Shown here piece by piece: positions 27,251 to 39,692 of a stretch of DNA of 64,000 nucleotides (position 1 is the first letter of the stretch; each line of letters begins with the position of its first letter). The position numbers and the translations under genes are program-made. Below the pieces are notes generated by a model. That model was not told the origin of the DNA and did no database searches. It worked only from the letters and a program-made list of their open reading frames with translations. The DNA comes from Sphingomonas caeni. GTDB lineage: Bacteria; Pseudomonadota; Alphaproteobacteria; Sphingomonadales; Sphingomonadaceae. The DNA lies in NCBI RefSeq assembly GCF_026013415.1, contig NZ_JAPDOK010000008.1:62001-126000 (forward strand), read 5' to 3'.

Positions 27251-27384
27251 CCGTTCGTCCTGAGTAGCCACTGAGCTTGTCGAAGTGGCGTATCGAAGGA
27301 CAGGTGAGTCCGACCCACGGTGCTTCGATACGAGCCCTCGATACGCGGCTACGCCGCTACTCGGTCTCTACTCAGCACGAACGG
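27251..27384. repeat. 134-bp inverted repeat (CCGTTCGTCCTGAGTAG family)
   Basis: CCGTTCGTCCTGAGTAG at the left end faces CTACTCAGCACGAACGG at the right; the arms match at 16 of 17 positions. Inside are further paired parts (AGCTTGTCGAAG, CGTATCGAAGGA, TCGATACG). This sequence type is widely scattered in proteobacterial intergenic DNA. The 306-bp gap 27149-27454 holds only this repeat and the katG terminator. Confidence 0.8.
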
Positions 27385-27394
27385 GGGGAGTAAA

Positions 27395-27435
27395 ACGAAA
27401 GCGCGCGCCGCGGCCCGGGGGCCACGGCGCGCGCC
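27395..27435 (-). terminator. intrinsic terminator of katG
   Basis: GCGCGCGCCG (27401-27410) and CGGCGCGCGC (27425-27434) form a perfect 10-bp stem whose loop contains a further GGCC pairing. Read on the minus strand the hairpin is followed by CTTTCGTTTTAC, a T-rich tract. It lies about 20 bp after the katG stop. Confidence 0.75.
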
Positions 27436-27454
27436 ATTGGGGAGGGGGCTCCCT

Positions 27455-31463
<4,009 letters not shown>

Positions 31464-31469
31464 AAAGGA

Positions 31470-33263
<1,794 letters not shown>

Positions 33264-33429
33264 GGCCTGCGGGGCCTAGCGCGATTGGGGGCGGGCGAAC
33301 AGAGGGGGCTGGAAGTTGTGCACAGTCGGTAGAGCGGTGCGGCTTCTACGGCGTTGCACCGCACAATGTTAGCGCTATAACTCCGCTCCCTCGCGCCGTT
33401 TATCCGGGGGGAGCGGGGCGGAGAAGCAC

Positions 33430-34659
33430 ATGCTGTACGACGCGTATGAACTTCAGCGCTCGATGCTGGCGGGCGCCAGCGCGATGGCCAATTTCTCGGC
33501 CGGGCTGCTCAACAATCCCGCCAATCCCTTCGCCTATCTGGGCGGAGGCACCGTGCTGGGATCGGCGCTGGAAGTGTTCGCCCATGCGAGCGCGCCGCGC
33601 GGCAAGCCCGAATTCGGGATCGATTTCACCAGCGTCGATGGCCGGCAGGTCGAGGTTCATGAGGAGATCGTGCTCCGCAAGCCGTTCGGCCAGCTCAAGC
33701 GCTTCGTGCGCGAGGGCGTCGAGGGTGGACCGAAGCTGCTGATCGTCGCGCCGATGTCGGGCCATTATGCCACGCTGCTGCGCGGCACGGTCGCCCGGAT
33801 GCTGCCGACCTGCGACGTCTACATCACCGACTGGCGCGACGCGAAGCTGGCGCCGCTTTCGGACGGGCGCTTCGATCTGGACGATTATATCGATTATATC
33901 GTCGAGTTTCTGAGCTTTATCGGGGAAGGCAAGGAGCGGCCGCATCTGCTCGCGGTGTGCCAGCCCTCGGTCCCCTGCTATGCCGCGGTCGCGCTGATGA
34001 GCGCGGACAAGCATCCCTGCCGCCCGCTCACCGCGACGCTGATGGGCGGACCGATCGATACGCGCGAGGCGCCGACCGCGGTCAACACGCTCGCGACCGA
34101 GCGGCCCAAGGCGTGGTTCGAGCAGAATGTGATCGCTACCATCCCGATGACCTATCCGGGCGCGGGGCGGAAGGTGTATCCCGGCTTCCTCCAGCTCGCC
34201 GGCTTCATGACGATGAACCTGGGCAGCCACATGGTCAGCCATTGGGAGATGTTCAAACATCTGGTCCAGGGCGATGGCGACAGCGCCGACGCGACGATGC
34301 GCTTCTATGAGGAATATCGCTCGGTCTGCGACATGACCGCCGAATTCTATCTCCAGACGATCGAGGTGGTGTTCCAGAAGCATTCGCTGCCCAAGGGCGA
34401 GATGACGCATCGCGGGCGGCCGGTCGATCCGGGCGCGATCACCGACGTGGCGCTGCTCGCGATCGAGGGCGAGCATGACGATATTTCGGGGGTGGGGCAG
34501 ACCAAGGCGGCGCTGACGCTGGCGACCGGGCTGCCCGAAGGGATGAAGCACTATCTGATGGCCCAGGATGTCGGCCATTACGGCATCTTCAACGGCTCGA
34601 AATGGCGCGGCCGGATCGCGCCGGTGGTCGAGCAGTGGATCGCCGGGCACGCGGGCTGA
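33430..34659 (+). CDS. phaZ: intracellular poly(3-hydroxybutyrate) depolymerase
   Basis: 409 residues with GGAGAAG 4 nt before ATG. It degrades storage PHB in the cytoplasm. The start MLYDAYELQRSMLAGASAMA and the N-terminal region match the PhaZ type of Cupriavidus. The nucleophile motif is VCQPSVPCYA with C177 instead of the usual serine, as in that class of native-granule depolymerases. The conserved DWRDA and the end VGHYGIFNGSKWRG carry the catalytic aspartate/histidine region. It is transcribed alone, diverging from the ABC exporter. Confidence 0.94.
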   Translation: MLYDAYELQRSMLAGASAMANFSAGLLNNPANPFAYLGGGTVLGSALEVFAHASAPRGKPEFGIDFTSVDGRQVEVHEEIVLRKPFGQLKRFVREGVEGGPKLLIVAPMSGHYATLLRGTVARMLPTCDVYITDWRDAKLAPLSDGRFDLDDYIDYIVEFLSFIGEGKERPHLLAVCQPSVPCYAAVALMSADKHPCRPLTATLMGGPIDTREAPTAVNTLATERPKAWFEQNVIATIPMTYPGAGRKVYPGFLQLAGFMTMNLGSHMVSHWEMFKHLVQGDGDSADATMRFYEEYRSVCDMTAEFYLQTIEVVFQKHSLPKGEMTHRGRPVDPGAITDVALLAIEGEHDDISGVGQTKAALTLATGLPEGMKHYLMAQDVGHYGIFNGSKWRGRIAPVVEQWIAGHAG

Positions 34660-34666
34660 GCGCGGC

Positions 34667-35035
34667 TCAATCGTATTCGAACGTCACCACGCTCCAGACC
34701 AGCCACGCCGCCAGCGCCCAGATCGCGAGGACGATCAGGATTCCCCAGCGCGAGACCGGGCGTTCGGCCGCGGCTTCGGCGGTGGCGCGGTGTTCGGCCA
34801 TCAGGCCGGCGGGGACGAGCTTCTCGAACAGCCAGACGCCGAGCGGGATCAGGATCGCATCGTCGAGCAGGCCGAGCACGGGGATGAAATCGGGGATCAG
34901 GTCGATCGGCGAGAGCGCATAGGCGGCGACGAGGGTGCCGAACAGCTTGGCGAGCAGCGGCGTGCGCGGGTCGCGGATCGCGAGCCAGACGGCGTGGGTC
35001 TCGATGCGGATGCGGTGTGCGAGGCTGGGGCCCAT
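34667..35035 (-). CDS. YkvA-like (DUF1232) membrane protein
   Basis: 122 residues. ATG at 35035 is preferred to a longer frame because the conserved part begins there. The family core LAKLFGTLVAAYALSPIDLIPDFIPVLGLLDDAILIPLG is present near residues 28-66, and a second hydrophobic helix (WGILIVLAIWALAAWLVWSVV) closes the protein. Members have no known biochemical role. The stop lies 8 bp from the convergent phaZ stop. Confidence 0.85.
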   Translation of the reverse strand: MGPSLAHRIRIETHAVWLAIRDPRTPLLAKLFGTLVAAYALSPIDLIPDFIPVLGLLDDAILIPLGVWLFEKLVPAGLMAEHRATAEAAAERPVSRWGILIVLAIWALAAWLVWSVVTFEYD

Positions 35036-35093
35036 GGGGGACCCTTCGCACGCTGTCTCCCCTGCCTGCAAGGGAGGGGAAAAGGTAGGCGCA

Positions 35094-35579
35094 TTACAGC
35101 GCCGTCTCGACATGCCGGCCCATTTCCTCGCCGCTGATCTTCATGCCGGTGAGCATCTTGACCTTGCCGAGGATCGATTCGTCGCCTTCCCAGATCTCGG
35201 CATCCTCGAGTTCGAAGCGGAGCATGAGAAGGTTGGGATCGTCGCGGCCGCCGTCGAACCAGGCCTCAGTGATGTTCGACCAATATTTGTCGATGATCGC
35301 CTCGTTCGTCTCGGGGACCAGATTGCCGCGGATGCAGGCGAAGATCTTGTGGTCCTTCGACATATGCTGCGCCATTGCGGGGCCGCCAGCGGCGATGCGA
35401 TTGTCCTTGCGCGTGTAGAACCAGAATTTGCCGGTGACATCGTCGTCGAGCTGGGCGGTGAGGGGCTCGGCATGGGCATCCGATCCGATCAGGCTGACCA
35501 TCACGAAGGGGCTCTTCGCCATCTTCTCCCACATTCGGTTGAGGACTTCGGCAGGGTCGGCGGTTTCGTCCATCGGCAT
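35094..35579 (-). CDS. general stress protein, pyridoxamine 5'-phosphate oxidase-like
   Basis: 161 residues. The split-barrel flavin-binding fold of general stress protein 26 is recognisable: EVLNRMWEKMAKSPFVMVSLIG, ddvTGKFWFYTRKDNRIAAG and ACIRGNLVPETNEAIIDKYWSNITEAWF. Members bind FMN/FAD or F420-like cofactors; the substrate is unknown. GAAGGAGAACGAC lies directly before ATG. A perfect EcfG-type promoter upstream agrees with a general stress role. Confidence 0.88.
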   Translation of the reverse strand: MPMDETADPAEVLNRMWEKMAKSPFVMVSLIGSDAHAEPLTAQLDDDVTGKFWFYTRKDNRIAAGGPAMAQHMSKDHKIFACIRGNLVPETNEAIIDKYWSNITEAWFDGGRDDPNLLMLRFELEDAEIWEGDESILGKVKMLTGMKISGEEMGRHVETAL

Positions 35580-35609
35580 TGTCGTTCTCCTTCAATGGGT
35601 TGAGGAGAG

Positions 35610-35634
35610 AACGATAGTTTGCATTGGCGGTTCC
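35610..35634 (-). promoter_or_regulatory. EcfG-type general stress promoter
   Basis: On the minus strand GGAAC (35634-35630), a 16-bp spacer and CGTT (35613-35610) match the consensus of the alphaproteobacterial EcfG sigma factor exactly. It is 30 bp upstream of the stress-protein start, leaving room for a normal leader with its ribosome site. Confidence 0.75.
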
Positions 35635-35709
35635 CCTCTGAAAGCAGGGGGCCAGGTTCACGGACGGTTCGCTTGAGACTCTGGGCTCCTGCTTTCGCAG
35701 GAGCACATG
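35632..35709. repeat. divergent intergenic inverted repeat
   Basis: TCCCCTCTGAAAGCAGGGGGCCAGG at the left and CTGGGCTCCTGCTTTCGCAG at the right give two hairpins and an overall palindrome of about 78 bp, the same architecture as the CGTCATCCCGGC family but with different arms. It slightly overlaps the EcfG promoter of the stress gene. Confidence 0.55.
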
Positions 35710-35715
35710 CTGGAC

Positions 35716-36666
35716 CTACGCCGTCCCGATGAAAGCCGCGGCGCCGAGCAGTTCGAGGTCGTTGCGGTTGACCAGCGCCACCGGCACCTCGCCGAGCTGA
35801 CGGCGGAACGCGGCCTTGCCTTCCATCCGCTGGCGGAAGCCGGGATCCGAGAGCTGCGGGTGGAGGAAGCGCGCGATCGCGCCGGTCAGGAACACCCCGT
35901 CCCACGCGCCGAACGCCATCGCCAGATCGCCGCAAAAGGCGCCGAGATGCTCGGTGAACATCTTGACCGCTGCGGTCGCATGCGGGTCGCGGCCGATGTT
36001 ACGCGTAACATCCTCGGGGCGGGCGAGCTTCTTGCCGCCGCTCAGCGCCTCATAGGCGAGCATCAGCCCGGGCGCGCTCAGCAGGGTTTCGGCATCGATC
36101 ATATGGCCCTTGGACTGGGCATATTGCGCGAAGGTGCGCTCGTCGGCGGTGTTGGCGCAAAAGGACATGTGCCCCGCCTCGGTCTGGATCGGGACGAGCT
36201 TGTCTCCCGCGCTGATCAGCGCCGCGACGCCGAGCCCGGTACCCGTGCCCACCACGACATAATTGCCGCCCGGCTGCACCGGCTTGGGCGGGGGGCCACG
36301 CAGCGGGGTGAAGGCGGCGGCGGGCAGCATCGTCAGCGCCAGCGCATTGGCGGCGCATTCGTTGAGCGCGCGCGGGCGCTCGCGCAGCACCGCCTCGACG
36401 CCCGAGAGCGAGATGTACCAGCGGCTTCCGGTCAGGTTGATCAGGTCGCCGCGCGCCGCGCCCGCGACCGCGAGGACGCTCGGCAGGCGCGCGTCGCGCA
36501 GGTCGAGATCGGTGAGGTACGAGACGAGCGCGCTCGTGAAGGTCGGGTGTTCGGCGGTCATGAACTTGCGAATGTCGCGGGGCGCAAGGCCCTGCTCGCC
36601 GCCGGTCAAGCCGAAACGGACCGATTGGCGGCCGATATCGGCCACAAGTGCCAATCCTTCGCGCAT
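35716..36666 (-). CDS. glk: glucokinase family protein, divergent active site
   Basis: 316 residues. The overall fold is that of bacterial glucokinase (Glk), which phosphorylates glucose with ATP: phosphate loop near residue 10, VVGTGTGLGVAALI, EAGHMSFCAN and GVFLTGAIARFLHP. However, the usual DIGGTN reads DIGRQS (residues 10-15), and the LND catalytic aspartate region reads LNEC (E103). Both changes touch residues used for ATP and sugar binding, so activity is uncertain. It may be a lineage-specific variant. A LacI-type operator lies 52 bp upstream. Confidence 0.8.
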   Translation of the reverse strand: MREGLALVADIGRQSVRFGLTGGEQGLAPRDIRKFMTAEHPTFTSALVSYLTDLDLRDARLPSVLAVAGAARGDLINLTGSRWYISLSGVEAVLRERPRALNECAANALALTMLPAAAFTPLRGPPPKPVQPGGNYVVVGTGTGLGVAALISAGDKLVPIQTEAGHMSFCANTADERTFAQYAQSKGHMIDAETLLSAPGLMLAYEALSGGKKLARPEDVTRNIGRDPHATAAVKMFTEHLGAFCGDLAMAFGAWDGVFLTGAIARFLHPQLSDPGFRQRMEGKAAFRRQLGEVPVALVNRNDLELLGAAAFIGTA

Positions 36667-36717
36667 CGGCGCGACCCCTCCTTGTTATTGCGTTCCGTGT
36701 TTTCCCGGTCCGTCAGC

Positions 36718-36731
36718 TGGTAACGCTAACA
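36718..36731. promoter_or_regulatory. LacI-type operator upstream of glk
   Basis: TGGTAACGCTAACA is a 14-bp near-palindrome with the central CG and TG/CA ends expected for LacI-family sugar regulators. A second CG-centred palindrome, AAACGTTT, lies at 36762-36769. No LacI-family gene is in the window. The 226-bp gap 36667-36892 holds nothing else I can name. Confidence 0.55.
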
Positions 36732-36892
36732 GGCGCACATAAAATGACAATATGATTTAGGAAACGTTTGTATTGATGCAGAAATGACAACGTTGGCGAA
36801 AACAAGCTGCGCCATCAACGAGCGGCGGCACGGAAAGGTGCATAGCCACAGAGAGTTAGAATGGGGTGACGGCGGTCATCCGGGAAAACCCG

Positions 36893-37378
36893 TTAGACTT
36901 GAGTTGCGGCATCGAGGCGCGGATCGGGGCCGTAGCGGTTGGGGCCGGGGGTGCCCGCACGGAACAGCGCGATGAGATAGGCGGTGATCGCGACCACGAC
37001 GAAGGCCATCCACCAGATTTCGCGCTGATATGGGTTGGGACCGTCCCTGGTGAGCCAGAACCCCAATGCCTGGGTGGCCGCATAGAGTAGCGCGCCGGGC
37101 CAGCCTGGCAGATTCTGATCCTGCAAGCGGCGCGCGAGCAAGGCAAATGACGGGAGCAGAAACAGGAACCCCACCAGGTCGGTCAGAAAATGCGGCGGCA
37201 TGAGGTGGAGCGTGAGAAGTACGATATGCGAGACGGTAAAAATCAGCACCGCCAGCATGTAGAGCAGCCAGAAGCTCACAACTTCGGTGCGGGTCGAGCG
37301 GCCGGTGAAGTTGAGCGTCTCACGGAACGCCTTGAGCCCGCGCGCGAGCGTGATGTAGCGGGAGGGGACCTCGTTCAC
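36893..37378 (-). CDS. DUF805 membrane protein 1
   Basis: 161 residues from GTG at 37378 (overlapping the previous stop by 4 bp). The signature FTGRSTRTEVVSFWLLYML near the N-terminus and LLPSFALLARRLQDQNLPGW are typical of DUF805, small inner membrane proteins with four helices; the end TPGPNRYGPDPRLD is also characteristic. The function is not known. It is the second of a tandem pair. Confidence 0.88.
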   Translation of the reverse strand: MNEVPSRYITLARGLKAFRETLNFTGRSTRTEVVSFWLLYMLAVLIFTVSHIVLLTLHLMPPHFLTDLVGFLFLLPSFALLARRLQDQNLPGWPGALLYAATQALGFWLTRDGPNPYQREIWWMAFVVVAITAYLIALFRAGTPGPNRYGPDPRLDAATQV

Positions 37379-37899
37379 GCGGCGGCGGTTTGCTGGGGTT
37401 CGGAGGCGAGACGCGGATCAGCGCCGTAGCGGTTGAAGCCGGGGGTGCCGGGGAGGAGATGGAGAATCAGGATCGCGACGCCGATCATGGCCCACACGCT
37501 CATGAAGCCGATCCATGACGGCCCGGTGGGCGACCATTCGAACGGTGGGCCCGATGGGCTCAGGGTTCCGGTGGTAACGGCCATCGCGAAAAGCACTGCA
37601 TAGGGTGCCATCAGCAGCAGCGCCCACCAGCCGGCGCGACCCTGGTCGTGAAGGCGCCGCGCGAACAGCGCGATCCAGGGAAAGCTCCAGACAAAACCCC
37701 AGACGAGCTTGAACGCCGCAAGCGGAACATTGAACGGGGGCGCCATGGTGAAACGCCCCATATTCGCAAGCGTGCCGAGGAGGAAGAAGGTCACCACTTC
37801 GGTGCGCGTCGAACGGCCCGAGAAGACGAACATGTCGCGCAGCGGCTGGAATGCGGTGCGCACCCAGCTCGCCCGCTGATAATGTTCGTCGGCTTCCAT
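37375..37899 (-). CDS. DUF805 membrane protein 2
   Basis: 174 residues from ATG at 37899. The DUF805 features recur: FSGRSTRTEVVTFFLLGTLA, FPWIALFARRLHDQGRAGWW and the end TPGFNRYGADPRLA. The protein shares plan and motifs with its neighbour, so the pair arose by duplication, though the middle parts have diverged. No function is known for either. Confidence 0.88.
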   Translation of the reverse strand: MEADEHYQRASWVRTAFQPLRDMFVFSGRSTRTEVVTFFLLGTLANMGRFTMAPPFNVPLAAFKLVWGFVWSFPWIALFARRLHDQGRAGWWALLLMAPYAVLFAMAVTTGTLSPSGPPFEWSPTGPSWIGFMSVWAMIGVAILILHLLPGTPGFNRYGADPRLASEPQQTAAA

Positions 37900-37941
37900 G
37901 AAACGGGAGGCTGCCTGCGCGGCTGCCTCCCGTCAATCCGG

Positions 37942-39120
37942 TTACAGCACCTCGAACAACCCCGCCGCGCCCATGCCGCCGCCGACGCACATCGTGACGA
38001 CGACATATTTCGCGCCGCGGCGCTTGCCCTCGATCAGCGCGTGGCCGGTGCAGCGGGCGCCGGTCATGCCGTAAGGATGGCCGATCGAGATCGAGCCGCC
38101 ATTGACGTTGAGCAGCTCGTTCGGGATGCCGAGCTTGTCGCGGCAATAGATGACCTGGACCGCGAAGGCCTCGTTCAATTCCCACAGGCCGATATCGTCC
38201 ATCTTGAGGTTGAACTTGCTCAGCAGCTTGGGGATCGCGACGACCGGGCCGATGCCCATCTCGTCGGGCTCGGTGCCGCCGACGGCGATGCCGACATAGC
38301 GGCCGAGCGGGGTGAGGCCGCGCTTCGAGGCGAGCGATTCCTCCATCAGCACCGATGCCGAGCTGCCGTCCGACAGCTGCGAGGCATTGCCCGCGGTGAT
38401 CGTGCCGCCGGGGAGAACGGTGTTGAGGGCCTGCAGCCCCTCGAGCGTGGTGTCGGCGCGGTTGCCCTCGTCCTTGGTGAGGGTGACCTCCTTGGTGGTG
38501 ACCTCCTTGGTCTCCTTGTTGACGATGTTCATCGCCGCGGTGACGGGGATGATCTCCTTGTCGAAATAGCCCGCGGCCTGCGCGGCGGCGGTGCGGCGCT
38601 GCGATTCGAGGCTGTATTCGTCCATCGCCTCGCGGCCGATGCCGTAGCGCTTGGCGACCACTTCGGCGGTCTGGAGCATCGGCATGTACACATCCTTGTG
38701 CATCGCCAGCAGCTCGTGATCGGGAGCGAAGCGCATCTGCGGCGTCTGGACCAGGCTGATGCTCTCGACCCCGGCGCCGATGGTCACGTCCATATTGTCG
38801 GTGATAATCTGCTTGGCGGCCGTCGCGATCGCCATCAGCCCCGACGAGCATTGCCGGTCGATCGACTGGCCCGCGACGCTGACCGGGAGCCCGGCGCGCA
38901 GCAGCGAGGTGCGCGCGATATTGCCGGCCTGGTGGCCCTGCTGGAGCGCGCAGCCCATGACGACGTCATCGACCTCGGCGCCTTCGATCCCGGCGCGCTC
39001 GACCGCGGCCTTGATCGAATGGCTGGCGAGGGTGGGCGAGGGGAGATTGTTGAACGCCCCGCGATAGGCGCGGCCGATCGGGGTGCGGGCGGTGGAGACG
39101 ATGACTGCGGAGCGGGACAT
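37942..39120 (-). CDS. acetyl-CoA C-acyltransferase (thiolase)
   Basis: 392 residues. The nucleophilic cysteine is C91 in [12 protein letters not shown]; the second catalytic set is [26 protein letters not shown] and the final cysteine in [17 protein letters not shown]. Thiolases cleave 3-ketoacyl-CoA in beta-oxidation or make acetoacetyl-CoA. ATG at 39120 is used; a longer frame runs into the MaoC gene. Together with the MaoC hydratase upstream it suggests a fatty-acid or ketoacyl-CoA catabolic pair. Confidence 0.94.
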   Translation of the reverse strand: MSRSAVIVSTARTPIGRAYRGAFNNLPSPTLASHSIKAAVERAGIEGAEVDDVVMGCALQQGHQAGNIARTSLLRAGLPVSVAGQSIDRQCSSGLMAIATAAKQIITDNMDVTIGAGVESISLVQTPQMRFAPDHELLAMHKDVYMPMLQTAEVVAKRYGIGREAMDEYSLESQRRTAAAQAAGYFDKEIIPVTAAMNIVNKETKEVTTKEVTLTKDEGNRADTTLEGLQALNTVLPGGTITAGNASQLSDGSSASVLMEESLASKRGLTPLGRYVGIAVGGTEPDEMGIGPVVAIPKLLSKFNLKMDDIGLWELNEAFAVQVIYCRDKLGIPNELLNVNGGSISIGHPYGMTGARCTGHALIEGKRRGAKYVVVTMCVGGGMGAAGLFEVL

Positions 39121-39143
39121 GACGGTATCCTTCTTGTCGGTTC

Positions 39144-39599
39144 TCAGATGTAGATCAGGCTGATCCACTCGGCGATCAGGGCGGGCTTGGTCTCGCCCTC
39201 GATCTCGAGCGTATATTCGTTGATCTGCTCCCACACGCCGGGCTTGCGCTCGGTGAAGCTGAGCAGCTTGAAGCGGCCGCGGACGCGCTTGCCCGAGCGG
39301 ACGGGCGTGAGGAAACGGACTTTGTTGCCGCCGTAATTCACGCCCATTTTGACCCCGGCGATCCTGGGCGTGTCGGTCTTGGCGGCGAGCATCGGCATCA
39401 GCGAGAGCGACAGGAAGCCGTGCGCGATCGTGCCGCCGAACGGGGTCAGCGCCGCCATTTCCGGGTTCACATGGATGAACTGGTGATCGCCCGTCGCGTC
39501 GGCGAACTTGTCGATCATCGCCTGGCTGACCTCGACCCAGTCCGAGACGCGCTCGGTGCCGATGCTGGCGGCCATTTGCTCGACCGAGATGGTATCCAT
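39144..39599 (-). CDS. MaoC family dehydratase
   Basis: 151 residues, a single hot-dog domain of the R-specific enoyl-CoA hydratase type. The active-site motif [18 protein letters not shown], with its aspartate and histidine, is followed by [16 protein letters not shown]. It hydrates enoyl-CoA, possibly linked to PHB or fatty-acid metabolism. ATG at 39599 is chosen; the upstream extension is arginine-rich and unlike the family. The thiolase gene follows after 23 bp on the same strand. Confidence 0.92.
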   Translation of the reverse strand: MDTISVEQMAASIGTERVSDWVEVSQAMIDKFADATGDHQFIHVNPEMAALTPFGGTIAHGFLSLSLMPMLAAKTDTPRIAGVKMGVNYGGNKVRFLTPVRSGKRVRGRFKLLSFTERKPGVWEQINEYTLEIEGETKPALIAEWISLIYI

Positions 39600-39692
39600 T
39601 GAGACTGGCCTCCCGCGCGCGTTTCTCGCATAGCGCTCGCGCATCCCTAGAGAGACTTTCGCGGACGAAGCAAGCCTCTCAAAACCGAGAAT

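Noticed and set aside
36784..36975. 63-codon plus-strand frame after the glk upstream region
   Set aside because: Runs into the DUF805 gene on the other strand, has no ribosome site and no conserved-looking sequence.
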